Shown here: positions 18,295-28,837 of the stretch, one piece after another
How the letters are laid out: every line of letters begins with the position of its first letter
Position numbering within the stretch: the stretch's first letter is position 1
Origin: Shinella sp. WSJ-2
GTDB lineage: Bacteria; Pseudomonadota; Alphaproteobacteria; Rhizobiales; Rhizobiaceae
Length of the DNA: 64,000 bases
Reading direction: 5' to 3'
Assembly (NCBI RefSeq): GCF_003432075.1
Contig: NZ_QWBU01000005.1
Span: 62,001 to 126,000, forward strand
The notes under the pieces: generated by a model
Databases searched by the model: none
Told to the model about the DNA's origin: nothing
Seen by the model: the letters and a program-made list of their open reading frames with translations, nothing else
Position numbers and translations under genes: made by a program

Positions 18295-19131
18295 TTACCA
18301 AGTGGTGATGCGGATACCGGCGCGGATTTCATGCTTCTGGAAACCGTCGTCTCGCCCCTTCGTACCGCTGGCGCCGATGTCCTGTTCCGCCGGGCGATAT
18401 TTGAACATTTTGCCGCCGGCCGTGTCCGAATATCGATAGCCGACGTCGAGCTTGATCCGGTTTGTGAGATCCACCGAGGCACCAGCCATCAGCGCATAGG
18501 TGAAACGCCAGCTGTCCTCGCCCTCCGCCTTGTCGTTGACATAGTCCGTGCCAGAGCAGGTACCGGTGCCGTTTTTGCAATAGGGATTGAAGCTGGTGTC
18601 GTCCCAGCGGACGTAGGTTACACCAGCGCCCGCGCCGAGATAGGGCGTGAAACCGGCATAGGTGCCGAGATCGATATATCCGTTGGCCATGATGTTGGTC
18701 GCACTGTAGTCGGCCTCATGGCTGTAGCTGCAGCTCGTGCCCACCGGTTCGCTCGCGCTGCAACGCCGGGCGACATTCGAGCCGCCGTTGAGCGTGCCGT
18801 TGAAGAAATCGGTCGTCAGGTCGGTGCGCAGGAAATTGTTGAACTGGTAGCCTACACCCGCACCGTAGGAAAATGGCTTGGAGAAGCGCGCGCTGTCGAA
18901 ACTTTCCTGCGAGGTTACACCACCCGAGGCGAACGTTTTGTAGTCCGGCTTGCCGCCCTTCATCCAGCCGGAATAGCCGAGGTCGCCACGTAGATACCAG
19001 CCCTCGGAGATGGCGCTACCGGACACGTCGATCTCAGGTGCATTGATGATGTCGAGATCGCTCGCAAGCGCGCCCGTTGCAAGAAGGCCGGCGAAAACGG
19101 CGATACCAAGCGGTGCGATACGTCGAAACAT
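18295..19131 (-). CDS. Omp25-like outer-membrane beta-barrel protein (copy 1)
   Basis: The 278-residue protein starts at ATG 19131, where AAGGGGATCG provides a ribosome-binding site. A signal peptide (RRIAPLGIAVFAGLLATGALA) is cleaved near ALASD. The mature part is an eight-strand-type barrel of the surface-antigen/Omp25-Omp31 group: GWYLRGDLGYSGW, GAGVGYQFNNFLRTDLT, TPYLGAGAGVTYVRWD, WRFTYALMAGASVDLTNRIKLDVGYRYSD, and the terminal HEIRAGIRITTW ending in an aromatic residue as outer-membrane insertion requires. It is a paralogue of the next gene upstream, with matching strand motifs. A TTAACCAT lies about 90 bases upstream. Confidence 0.87.
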   Translation of the reverse strand: MFRRIAPLGIAVFAGLLATGALASDLDIINAPEIDVSGSAISEGWYLRGDLGYSGWMKGGKPDYKTFASGGVTSQESFDSARFSKPFSYGAGVGYQFNNFLRTDLTTDFFNGTLNGGSNVARRCSASEPVGTSCSYSHEADYSATNIMANGYIDLGTYAGFTPYLGAGAGVTYVRWDDTSFNPYCKNGTGTCSGTDYVNDKAEGEDSWRFTYALMAGASVDLTNRIKLDVGYRYSDTAGGKMFKYRPAEQDIGASGTKGRDDGFQKHEIRAGIRITTW

Positions 19132-19216
19132 GGCTTCGATCCCCTTGAGCCCGGGCATGCCGGCGGTTGCGGTCGGCTTGGGCGCAAACGAAGATGTTGC
19201 TGCCTTATACCGTTGA

Positions 19217-19233
19217 TTAACCATAGCTGTTAA
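19217..19233 (+). promoter_or_regulatory. CtrA-like site upstream of Omp25-like copy 1
   Basis: TTAACCAT (19217-19224) is followed by a second TTAA at 19230-19233, giving TTAA with a 9-base gap rather than 7. It lies 86 bases before the start of the minus-strand gene. Confidence 0.45.
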
Positions 19234-19290
19234 GGAATGAAAAAACGGTTAAGTGCCTAAATCCGGCGAACCGGAACCAGACGCCGAAAC

Positions 19291-19316
19291 GCAAAAGGCC
19301 GCCCCGAAGGGCGGCC
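19291..19316 (-). terminator. Terminator of Omp25-like copy 2
   Basis: GGCCGCCC (19297-19304), a 4-base loop and GGGCGGCC (19309-19316) form a strong stem. TTTTGC follows on the minus strand. Confidence 0.85.
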
Positions 19317-19340
19317 CTGGCTGTTTGTCCCGCGAAAGGG

Positions 19341-20174
19341 TTACTTGTAGACCGGCTGCTCGATCGGGATTTCCGCCGGCGGAATATAGGCCTGCTGGTC
19401 GCAACCGTTGAAGGAGTAGCGCAGACCGGCGCGGGCTTCGTGGCTGTAGAAGCCCTTGTCGTAGCCCGGACCGCCGCCCTCGTTGTAACCGAACATACCA
19501 CCCTTGGTGACATGGCGGAAACGGTAGCCCACATCGGCCTTCAGATTGCAGGTCACGTCGATCGCCGTACCGGCCATGAGGGCGTAGGTAAAGCGCCAGT
19601 TCTTCTTGCCGCGGTGAACGAAGGTCGGGTCGCAGTTGGTCGGGTCGCCGTCTTCGCACGAAGTGTTCTTCAGGTTGTCCCAGCGAACATAGGTGCCACC
19701 GATACCGGCGCCGACGTAAGGCGTGAAGACGCCGTAGTGGCCGATATCGACATAGGCGTTGGCGAGCAGGCTCAGCGCTGTCAGGGACGCGACGTCGGTG
19801 GACGTGCAGCTGACCGCCACGCCGCAGCCGCCGGAGGTTGAGCCACGGAAACCTGACTTGAACATATAATCGAGCGTCACGTCCGTACGGAGGTGGTCGT
19901 TAATCTGGTAACCGACGCCGCCACCGAGCGTGAAGCCGCTCTTGAGGCGTGTGGAGTCGAATTCACGGACGCTGCCGTTCGAGCCCTGGAAATATTTCGC
20001 ACCGCGGCTCTTGTTATAAGCCCAGCCCATATCGCCGCGCAGATACCAGCCGCCCGTCTCGATGACGGCTTCCTGAACCGGTGCCTCAATGACATCCGGC
20101 TGATAGATGTCGGCCGCATAGGCCGACGAGCCCGTCAGCAGGACGGCGACGACGCCACTCAAAACTTTCCTCAT
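19341..20174 (-). CDS. Omp25-like outer-membrane beta-barrel protein (copy 2)
   Basis: The 277-residue paralogue of the downstream gene shares GGWYLRGDMGWAY, GGGVGYQINDHLRTDVTLDY, TPYVGAGIGGTYVRWDN and NWRFTYALMAGTAIDV. A signal peptide ends at SSAYAADIY. After the last strand (HEARAGLRYSF) it has an unusual extension, NGCDQQAYIPPAEIPIEQPVYK, so the barrel does not end in an aromatic residue. I chose the ATG at 20174 with GGAG seven bases upstream, not the TTG at 20198. A perfect TTAA-N7-TTAA box is 90 bases upstream. Such proteins anchor the outer membrane and dominate the surface of rhizobia and brucellae. Confidence 0.87.
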   Translation of the reverse strand: MRKVLSGVVAVLLTGSSAYAADIYQPDVIEAPVQEAVIETGGWYLRGDMGWAYNKSRGAKYFQGSNGSVREFDSTRLKSGFTLGGGVGYQINDHLRTDVTLDYMFKSGFRGSTSGGCGVAVSCTSTDVASLTALSLLANAYVDIGHYGVFTPYVGAGIGGTYVRWDNLKNTSCEDGDPTNCDPTFVHRGKKNWRFTYALMAGTAIDVTCNLKADVGYRFRHVTKGGMFGYNEGGGPGYDKGFYSHEARAGLRYSFNGCDQQAYIPPAEIPIEQPVYK

Positions 20175-20263
20175 GGCCTTGCTCCAATAGGCTTTCAACT
20201 TGGCGCGGCCGGTGCGCCGGTCCCCAAGTCCCTCGATCAGGACTGGATAATGGAGAGGAAAGG

Positions 20264-20278
20264 TTAAGGGCCGATTAA
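20264..20278. promoter_or_regulatory. CtrA box TTAA-N7-TTAA before Omp25-like copy 2
   Basis: TTAA (20264-20267), seven bases and TTAA (20275-20278) form the full CtrA recognition motif. It lies 90 bases upstream of the start codon of the minus-strand gene. Confidence 0.6.
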
Positions 20279-20380
20279 CTACAAAGATTTACCGTATTCA
20301 TTAACAAGCGTTCACGAATTTGGTAAAATTTGAATAAAAACCGCGATAGAGGCGCTGGATTTCAAACGCTAACTTGCAAA

Positions 20381-20413
20381 ACAAAGAAAAGGCCGGCGGA
20401 ATGCACCGGCCTT
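20381..20413 (-). terminator. Terminator of glmM
   Basis: AAGGCCGG (20389-20396) pairs with CCGGCCTT (20406-20413). TTTTCTTTG follows on the minus strand. Confidence 0.8.
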
Positions 20414-20436
20414 CTTAAAAAACTCACAATACCGAA

Positions 20437-21789
20437 TCAGGCGGCGCTGCGCACGGAACCGATGACATTCACCAGTTCGTCAACGATACGCTCCACCTGG
20501 CTGCGATCGTCGCCCTCCGCCATCACGCGGATCAAGGGTTCCGTACCGGACGGACGGATCAGCAGACGGCCATTCTTTGCCAGCTCGCTTTCCGCATCGG
20601 CGATTGCCTGACGCACGGTCGCGTCCTCCAGCGGCTTTCCAGCCTTGATGCGCACATTCTTCAGCACTTGCGGCACCGGCTCGAAGCGGTTGCACACCTC
20701 GCTCACCGTCTTGCCGCTGCGCTTGACGCAGGCGAGGACCTGAAGGGCGGCGACAAGGCCGTCCCCTGTCGTACCAAAATCGGAAAGAACAATATGGCCG
20801 GACTGCTCGCCGCCGACATTGTAATCGTGGTTGCGCATGTGTTCGACGACATAGCGGTCGCCGACCTTGGTGCGCTCGAGGCCGAGGCCCTTGTCGGTCA
20901 GGAAGCGTTCCAGGCCGAGATTGGACATGACGGTGGCAACGAGGCCGTTGCCGCGGAGCATGCCGTCGGCGGCCCAGCTTTCGGCAATCACCGCCATTAG
21001 CTGGTCACCGTCGATAATCTTGCCGGTCTCGTCGATGATCTGCACGCGGTCTGCATCGCCGTCCAGCGCGATGCCGATATCAGCGCGCACTTCATGTACC
21101 TTGCGCTGCAAGGTTTCCGGGTGGGTGGAGCCGCATTCGAGGTTGATGTTCAGACCGTCGGGCTCGTTGCCGATCGTGACGACGTCAGCGCCGAGTTCCC
21201 AGAGCGCGGCCGGCGCCACGCGGTACGCGGCACCGTTTGCGCAATCGATCGCGATCCGCAGGCCCTGCAGCGTGACATCACGCGGCAACGTACGCTTGGC
21301 ATGTTCGATATACCGGTCGTGCACGCCGTCGATACGCTTGGCCCGGCCGATCTCCGCCGACTTGGCGAGCTGCGCCATCATGTCCTTCTCAAGCAGCTCC
21401 TCGATCTCCATCTCGATCTCGTCGGAGAGCTTGTAGCCATCGGGGCCGAAAAGCTTGATGCCGTTATCGTAGAACGGGTTGTGCGAGGCCGAGATCATCA
21501 CGCCGATATCTGCACGCAGCGAGCGCGTCAGCATGGCAACGGCCGGCGTCGGGATCGGGCCGAGAACGAAGGCATCGATGCCGGCGGCCGTGAAGCCGGC
21601 GACCATCGCGTTTTCCAGCATGTAGCCGGAAAGGCGCGTGTCCTTGCCGATGACAACACGATGGCGATGTGCACCCCGGCGGAAGATCGTGCCGACGGCG
21701 ATGCCGACCCGCATGGCGAGATCAGGCGTCATCGGGAAGGTGTTGGACTGCCCGCGGATGCCATCCGTGCCGAAATAACGACGTTTCAT
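20437..21789 (-). CDS. glmM: Phosphoglucosamine mutase GlmM
   Basis: GlmM converts glucosamine-6-phosphate to glucosamine-1-phosphate for UDP-GlcNAc, and so for peptidoglycan and LPS. The 450-residue protein is full length. The phosphoserine loop is S102 in ISASHNP, the metal loop is DGDADR near 240, the sugar-binding loop is GGEQSGH, and the phosphate-binding loop is [12 protein letters not shown] near the C-terminus. The start at 21789 has AGGAG five bases upstream. It is downstream of ftsH on the same strand, a common order (ftsH-glmM) in bacteria, but each has its own terminator here. Confidence 0.97.
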   Translation of the reverse strand: MKRRYFGTDGIRGQSNTFPMTPDLAMRVGIAVGTIFRRGAHRHRVVIGKDTRLSGYMLENAMVAGFTAAGIDAFVLGPIPTPAVAMLTRSLRADIGVMISASHNPFYDNGIKLFGPDGYKLSDEIEMEIEELLEKDMMAQLAKSAEIGRAKRIDGVHDRYIEHAKRTLPRDVTLQGLRIAIDCANGAAYRVAPAALWELGADVVTIGNEPDGLNINLECGSTHPETLQRKVHEVRADIGIALDGDADRVQIIDETGKIIDGDQLMAVIAESWAADGMLRGNGLVATVMSNLGLERFLTDKGLGLERTKVGDRYVVEHMRNHDYNVGGEQSGHIVLSDFGTTGDGLVAALQVLACVKRSGKTVSEVCNRFEPVPQVLKNVRIKAGKPLEDATVRQAIADAESELAKNGRLLIRPSGTEPLIRVMAEGDDRSQVERIVDELVNVIGSVRSAA

Positions 21790-22019
21790 ATGTGCTCCTG
21801 AAAATCGCCAGGCTGGCGGCATTCTTTGCTGCGCCGGCTCGAGGCTGTCTATGCACCCAGCCTAGCCGGGCCATACATCAAGCTGCTAATAGACGGAATA
21901 CTTTAAAACCGTAACCCTGCCTTAACCTTAATGGAACGGCAGATGTGCGGTTTCTTTGCCATATAAGCCGGCAAATAGCATCCACCTCGCAGATCAGAAA
22001 TGATTACAGTCCGTTACCG

Positions 22020-22054
22020 AAAGAAAACGGCCGGAAATGTCTTCCCGGCCGTTC
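22020..22054 (-). terminator. Terminator of ftsH
   Basis: ACGGCCGG (22027-22034) pairs with CCGGCCGT (22045-22052). TTTTCTTT follows on the minus strand. Confidence 0.85.
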
Positions 22055-22074
22055 CTCTGATCTTTGCAGATGAT

Positions 22075-23997
<1,923 letters not shown>

Positions 23998-24052
23998 CGA
24001 ACGTTCCAGGTACTTTCCCGGCCAGGCTCTCCCGACCGCTTCTTTGCGCTTA

Positions 24053-24081
24053 ACATAGGGTCGCCTTGCGGCCTTGCCAAG
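24053..24081 (-). promoter_or_regulatory. RpoH-type promoter of ftsH
   Basis: On the minus strand CTTGGC (24081-24076), a 16-base gap and CCTATGT (24059-24053) follow the sigma-32 pattern. The spacing and -10 form match those before rpoH. The leader would be about 50 bases. ftsH is a classic heat-shock gene, which supports the call. Confidence 0.65.
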
Positions 24082-24195
24082 GCAAAGCGCACGGGCGACG
24101 GGCATTTCTCACGCTATCGTCAACGAGAAGCGTTATCTCCAAAGCCCCTCATCCAAGTCTGGCGGTATCCTAGCACAACGCGCAGGCCCGCGCCT

Positions 24196-25485
24196 TCATT
24201 CGTTCGGCGGAGGCGGAAAAGCCGTAATGTCGCAGATACCCGCAAGTGCATTGGCAAGCGGCAGTTCGAAACGCGGCAGGAAAAGTCGATAGGGCGCAAT
24301 GACGGCCTGCATGAAGTCGGCACCGTCAGTGACCGTCGTCCCGACCTCGGATTTCAGCCGCGGCATAGCCTTGAGCGCGCGCAGAGCAGGCCCGTGAAGG
24401 TTCTCGCCGAGGTCATCGCCCTCATTGCCGACAGCGCCGATGACAAACGCCTCATGAGTCCTGTTGGTCACGCGGTAGCGTCCGTCCCAGATCGCCGCCA
24501 TTCCCGGCGTCAACAACATGGGTTCGATGCCACGGCATTCGCGATAGAGAAACAGCCCCTCTCGCCGACGGTCGAACACCACGCGACCGACGGTGAGCCG
24601 CGACAGTCTGCCGCTGGCAAGAAAGCCGCGCAGGCGCTCGGCCGATGCCGCTTCCATGATGTGAACGCGGCCACCGGTCGTCGCAGCGAGCATCAAAAGG
24701 CCGCGCCAGGCGGCGGGATCGCGGAAAACCATCTCGATTGCATCCGCACCCAGTGCGAAGGCTCCGTGTTCCTTGAACACGTTCTGCGCCAAAAACTCTG
24801 CAGCCCTCTCGGACAAAGCCAGTCTGTCGCCCGCCTCGCGGCCGCACGTCGGCACCTCTTCCCGCTGGCGAATGCGCGCACGCTCGAAGAGAGGGTTGAG
24901 ATTGCTCGGGTCGTCGATCCATGTCTCGCCTCGCGTGGCAAGAAAGGCGCGAACTGCGGCCCGATCCACGCCGAGAAACGGCCGCAAAAGCCAGACGGAA
25001 CTGTTCAACAGAACGGCGTCCGCCATGCCTGACAACCCTATGCCCGCGGCCGACCGCTCGGCGCGCATGGCGATGGTCTCGTTCTGATCGTCACGCGTAT
25101 GTGCGGACAAGATGGCGTCGGCACCTGCCGCACCCGCAGCGTCCACCAGCAACTCATAGCGCTTGGCCCGCGCCGCGGCCTGAACGCCGGTCGCGGGTTT
25201 GTCGCCATCCCACCGACGGATGATGTGCGGAATACCATATCGGGCGCAGAGCGCCGACACCGTCGTGGCCTCATCGGCGGAGCCGGGACGAAGCGCGTGG
25301 TCGATGGTGCAGGCGAAGAGGCTGATATCAGGATAGTGCCCGGCGGCGCAGAGCGTAGCCAGCGCCACGAGCAAGCCGGTGGAATCGCTGCCGCCGGAAA
25401 TGGCGATCAGCAGGCGCGCCGGATGTTTGAAACTGTCGAGGAAGTGGCCGGCTGCCGCGACGACGGAGTGTTCCGCGCGGGCCAC
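24196..25485 (-). CDS. tilS: tRNA(Ile)-lysidine synthase TilS
   Basis: TilS attaches lysine to C34 of the CAU-anticodon tRNA-Ile, changing it to read AUA. It is essential in most bacteria. The 429-residue protein has the ATP PP-loop motif AISGGSDSTGLL near residue 28. CTIDHALRPGSADEA, AHTRDDQNET (metal/ATP site) and the TilS substrate-binding C-terminal region follow. The GTG at 25485 is the best start, with no strong Shine-Dalgarno sequence; translational coupling to cpoB, whose stop is 20 bases upstream, is likely. The C-terminal third is less conserved. Confidence 0.93.
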   Translation of the reverse strand: MARAEHSVVAAAGHFLDSFKHPARLLIAISGGSDSTGLLVALATLCAAGHYPDISLFACTIDHALRPGSADEATTVSALCARYGIPHIIRRWDGDKPATGVQAAARAKRYELLVDAAGAAGADAILSAHTRDDQNETIAMRAERSAAGIGLSGMADAVLLNSSVWLLRPFLGVDRAAVRAFLATRGETWIDDPSNLNPLFERARIRQREEVPTCGREAGDRLALSERAAEFLAQNVFKEHGAFALGADAIEMVFRDPAAWRGLLMLAATTGGRVHIMEAASAERLRGFLASGRLSRLTVGRVVFDRRREGLFLYRECRGIEPMLLTPGMAAIWDGRYRVTNRTHEAFVIGAVGNEGDDLGENLHGPALRALKAMPRLKSEVGTTVTDGADFMQAVIAPYRLFLPRFELPLANALAGICDITAFPPPPNE

Positions 25486-25505
25486 GGCCTGATTTTCGTC
25501 CGCAA

Positions 25506-26516
25506 TCAGCAGGACAAACGGCTCTGTTCGGACGCGACCTTACCCTTCACGGCCTTGGAGGCGTTCGGGTAGCGCTTGCCGACTTCGCGCAGTGTTGCGC
25601 ATGCCGTCTCGCGGTTATCGAGCGCAGCAAGCGACATGCCGAGCTTCAATAGCATTTCCGGCGCCTTCTTCGACTTGCTGAAGGTCTGGTGCGCATTCAA
25701 GAATGTCTTGGCCGCATCGTTGTAGTTGCCTTGGGAATACTGGGCTTCGCCCATCCAGAAATTGGCGTCCGCCGCCTTCTCGCCCTTCGGGAAGATGTCG
25801 AGATAATCGCGAAATTCGCGCTCGGCCATCTGGTAATCACCGGTCAGCACATGGCCATAGGCGACATTGTAGAGATCGTCGGGATTGTCGAGCGATGCGG
25901 TGGACGATTCGGATGCCGCAGGCAGATTGTTGCCGCTGTCGACGCCCGGCAATTCGTTGTCGTTGCCGATCGCAGCACTCTGGTTGTTGAGGTCCGGATT
26001 GGAAGCAGCGCCGATCGGGTTACCGTTTTCGTCGAAGCGAATAGAACCCAGCTCCTGCGGCTGCGCGCCGGTGCCGCCATTGGAAGCACTCTGGCTGTCG
26101 GTTCCGGCGGCGTCATCCGCCGGAACCTGGTTCGTTGCGGTCTGCTGGTCGGCCGTACCGCCATCGACCGGTTTGTCGAGAGCGCCGCTCTTGCCTTTGG
26201 CGCCGCCCTTGCCGCTTTCCAGATCCTGGAAGCGGTATTCGTTGTCTTCCTGCGTCTTGCGGAGCTGTTCCTGCATCTGCAGGAGCTGGTAGCTCATTTC
26301 CTCGATTCGGCCGTTGAGGGTGCGGATCTGCTCTTCGAGCTCACCGACACGCGGATCCATGGCCTGCGCCAGAACCACATTGCCCTTCGCCGCGCGCTCG
26401 TTCTGCGCCGGCAGGAAGCCATTCGTCAGCGTCGAGAGCGGCGATGCGCTGATCGGCCCGACCATGCCTGCTACCGCTGCGAGACTGAAAACGCCTGCCG
26501 CGACAAGTTTCTTCAT
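25506..26516 (-). CDS. cpoB: Tol-Pal coordinator CpoB (YbgF)
   Basis: CpoB links peptidoglycan synthesis to Tol-Pal driven outer-membrane constriction. The 336-residue periplasmic protein has a signal peptide. An N-terminal trimerising coiled coil follows (about 55-95: ELEEQIRTLNGRIEEMSYQLLQMQEQLRKTQ), then a long Gly/Asp/Asn-rich linker. C-terminal TPR repeats (about 215-330) include YGHVLTGDYQMAEREFRDYLDIFPKG and ANFWMGEAQYSQGNYNDAAKTF. It follows pal on the same strand at a gap of 154 bases. Confidence 0.93.
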   Translation of the reverse strand: MKKLVAAGVFSLAAVAGMVGPISASPLSTLTNGFLPAQNERAAKGNVVLAQAMDPRVGELEEQIRTLNGRIEEMSYQLLQMQEQLRKTQEDNEYRFQDLESGKGGAKGKSGALDKPVDGGTADQQTATNQVPADDAAGTDSQSASNGGTGAQPQELGSIRFDENGNPIGAASNPDLNNQSAAIGNDNELPGVDSGNNLPAASESSTASLDNPDDLYNVAYGHVLTGDYQMAEREFRDYLDIFPKGEKAADANFWMGEAQYSQGNYNDAAKTFLNAHQTFSKSKKAPEMLLKLGMSLAALDNRETACATLREVGKRYPNASKAVKGKVASEQSRLSC

Positions 26517-26670
26517 CTATGTTCGTCCTGTTGGTGCCGTTACACGCCGAAGCGCTGGCGCAAGAGTTTTCCAAATGCACTTAAAAAGCAACGGAGTTCG
26601 GCCAAAGTGTGTTGAAAAAAGAAAGGCGGCCGAGAGGCCGCCTTCCGATGCTTTCCCCTTTTTCGAGGAA

Positions 26671-27207
26671 TTACATGCCAGCGCCACCGAGAACGGTGAC
26701 GGCGCGGCGATTCTGCGACCAGCAGGAAATGTCGTCACAGACAGCGACCGGCTTTTCCTTGCCGTAGGAGATTGTCTTGATGCGGTTTGCCGGAATGCCG
26801 CGCGACGCGAGGTACTGGCGGGTCGCCGCAGCGCGGCGTGCGCCGAGTGCAAGGTTGTATTCACGCGTGCCGCGTTCGTCGGCATGGCCTTCGACCGTGA
26901 TGGCGTAGTTCGGATAGCGCTGCAGCCACTGGGCCTGGCGGTCGAGCGTGGCGGCGGCATCCGCACGGACCGACGACGAATCGGTGTCGAAGAAGATGCG
27001 GTCACCGACATTGACCGTGAAGTCCTGCTGCGAGCCCGGCGTTGCGGCGCCAGCACCGCCGTTCAGGCCGAGGTCACCCGCGCTGTTGGGCAGGTTCTTC
27101 TTGGAGGCGCAGCCTGCGAGGGCAAGCGTCATGACGAGCGCGATCATCACCGGGTTGCGGGCGATGGTCTGCATACGGCCAGCGGCCGGGGAATGAATGC
27201 GGCTCAT
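26671..27207 (-). CDS. pal: Peptidoglycan-associated lipoprotein Pal
   Basis: Pal tethers the outer membrane to peptidoglycan and is moved by TolQRAB during division. The 178-residue protein starts at ATG 27207, with AGGAG upstream. It has a long signal peptide ending in the lipobox LAGC, so C33 is lipidated. The OmpA-like domain includes FFDTDSSSVRADAAATLDRQAQWL and VEGHADERGTREYNLALGARRA, whose Asp and Arg bind diaminopimelate. A 303-base gap with a terminator-like hairpin and a TTAACCAT site separates it from tolB, so it probably has its own promoter. Confidence 0.96.
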   Translation of the reverse strand: MSRIHSPAAGRMQTIARNPVMIALVMTLALAGCASKKNLPNSAGDLGLNGGAGAATPGSQQDFTVNVGDRIFFDTDSSSVRADAAATLDRQAQWLQRYPNYAITVEGHADERGTREYNLALGARRAAATRQYLASRGIPANRIKTISYGKEKPVAVCDDISCWSQNRRAVTVLGGAGM

Positions 27208-27312
27208 GAGCCGGTCTCCTTGCATCAGTTTTGCGTCAAGTTCGTTGAAGCACGGTTTTCAATCAGGGTTGCCAGACTGTAACCGCAGTCGGTTAATCCG
27301 CACTCAACGATT

Positions 27313-27320
27313 ATGGTTAA
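27313..27320 (-). promoter_or_regulatory. CtrA-type half-site TTAACCAT upstream of pal
   Basis: The plus strand reads ATGGTTAA. The site is 106 bases before the pal start codon in the tolB-pal gap. Confidence 0.5.
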
Positions 27321-27414
27321 CGATTGCTTGTAAGACCGTCCCCGGCCCCTCGCATTCTCTTTTCCTCACCCACCCCGCCGCGATTTCATGTCGCGCCTGC
27401 GCGATGGGCGTCAT

Positions 27415-27488
27415 GCAAAAACGCGTCTGCCGCGTCTCGCCGTGAAGCCTGATTTACAGGACTTTGCGGCAAGAACGCGGCAGACGCG
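27415..27488 (-). terminator. Long branched hairpin after tolB
   Basis: Perfect 14-base arms, CGCGTCTGCCGCGT (27422-27435) and ACGCGGCAGACGCG (27475-27488), flank a 39-base centre. The centre itself contains nested GCCG/CGGC and CCTG/CAGG pairs. On the minus strand the stem ends in TTTTTGC. It begins 23 bases after the tolB stop codon and is far larger than the other terminators here. It may be a terminator or attenuator, or the 3' end of a small RNA. Confidence 0.65.
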
Positions 27489-27510
27489 CCTTATCTGTGA
27501 CCCTGTGGTC

Positions 27511-28815
27511 CTATTCCAGCAGCGGCGACCAGGCCGGGTCGGAGGCGAAGCCCTTCGTCTGGACCTGCTGCTCGTTATAACCGGAGAGGTCGATCGAATA
27601 GATCTGCGGACCGCCGGCACCCGCGCCCTGGCGGAAGAACATCAGCACGCGACCGTTCGGCGCCCAGGTCGGGCCTTCATTGTGGAATCCCGAAGTCAGG
27701 ATGCGTTCGCCCGAACCGTCCGTCTTCATCACGCCGATCGAGAACTTGCCGCCCGACTGCTTGGTGAAGGCGATGAGGTCGCCGCGGGGAGACCAGACCG
27801 GGGTCGAGTACGAGCCGTCGCCGAAGGAGATGCGGCGCTGGCCGGAGCCGTCGGCGCCCATCACATAGAGCTGCGGCTTGCCGCCACGGTCGCTTTCGAA
27901 AACGATCTGCGAACCGTCGGGCGAATAGGACGGCGATGTGTCGATGGCCGCCGTCGACGTGAGACGCGTCGTGGTGCGCGAACGCAGGTCCATCGTGTAG
28001 ATATTGGAATTGCCTTCCTGCTGAAGGCTCATGATGACTTTCTGACCATCCGGCGAGAAGCGCGGCGAGAAGGTCATACCCGGGAAGTTGCCGACCACTT
28101 CGCGCTGTCCGGTCTCCAGCTGGAGCAGGTAGACGCGCGGCTGGTTGCCCTCGAAGGACATGTAGGTGATTTCCTGGCGGTTCGGCGAAAAGCGCGGCGT
28201 CAGAACCAGTTCATTGGAATTGGTGAGCGCGCGGGCGTTGAAACCGTCCTGGTCCATGATGGCGAGCTGGCGCTTGCGGGCCGTCTTCGGGCCGCTTTCG
28301 GCGACATAGACGATGCGCGTGTCGAAGTAGCCCTTCTCACCGGTCAGGCGCTCATAGATGGCGTCGGCGATGATATGGGCCACACGACGCCAGTTTTCCG
28401 GCTGCGTGTAGAACTGCTGACCCGTCAGCTGCTGGCCGGCAAAGGTGTCCCAGAGGCGGAATTCGGCACGCAGGCGGCCGTCGCCTTCCTGCGTCACGCG
28501 TCCCGTCACGAGGGCCTGAGCGTTGATGACCTTCCAGTCCTCGAAACGCGGCGCCTGATCGGGATTGGAGATCTTCTCGATGAAGGCCTGCTTGTTGACA
28601 GGCGCGAAAAGGCCGGACCGCTTCAGGTCCGCCGCGACCACGTCGCTGATACGCTGGCCGAGATCACCGTTGGCAATGAAGTCCGTAACCGCAATCGGCA
28701 GCGGCTCGACATTACCCTTGTTGATGTTGATTTCCACGACCGCCCAGGCCTGCGGCAGGAAAGCCGCGAGGCCGGTCAGCACGACCAGCATACGGAGGAG
28801 AGTGCGTCTGAACAT
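27511..28815 (-). CDS. tolB: Periplasmic Tol-Pal protein TolB
   Basis: TolB shuttles between Pal and TolA in the periplasm. The 434-residue protein has a signal peptide ending at PQAWAVVEI. An N-terminal domain follows (about 25-160), then a six-bladed beta-propeller with repeats such as [50 protein letters not shown] and [23 protein letters not shown]. Length is normal. It follows tolA by 22 bases in the operon tolQ-tolR-tolA-tolB. Confidence 0.96.
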   Translation of the reverse strand: MFRRTLLRMLVVLTGLAAFLPQAWAVVEININKGNVEPLPIAVTDFIANGDLGQRISDVVAADLKRSGLFAPVNKQAFIEKISNPDQAPRFEDWKVINAQALVTGRVTQEGDGRLRAEFRLWDTFAGQQLTGQQFYTQPENWRRVAHIIADAIYERLTGEKGYFDTRIVYVAESGPKTARKRQLAIMDQDGFNARALTNSNELVLTPRFSPNRQEITYMSFEGNQPRVYLLQLETGQREVVGNFPGMTFSPRFSPDGQKVIMSLQQEGNSNIYTMDLRSRTTTRLTSTAAIDTSPSYSPDGSQIVFESDRGGKPQLYVMGADGSGQRRISFGDGSYSTPVWSPRGDLIAFTKQSGGKFSIGVMKTDGSGERILTSGFHNEGPTWAPNGRVLMFFRQGAGAGGPQIYSIDLSGYNEQQVQTKGFASDPAWSPLLE

Positions 28816-28837
28816 CTTTTCTAGGCCTTCCTAGTTC

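Noticed and set aside
27415-27488. Half of an insertion-sequence terminal repeat or a CRISPR unit
   Set aside because: The inverted arms close a single hairpin with a T tract; there is no transposase, target duplication or repeated spacing.
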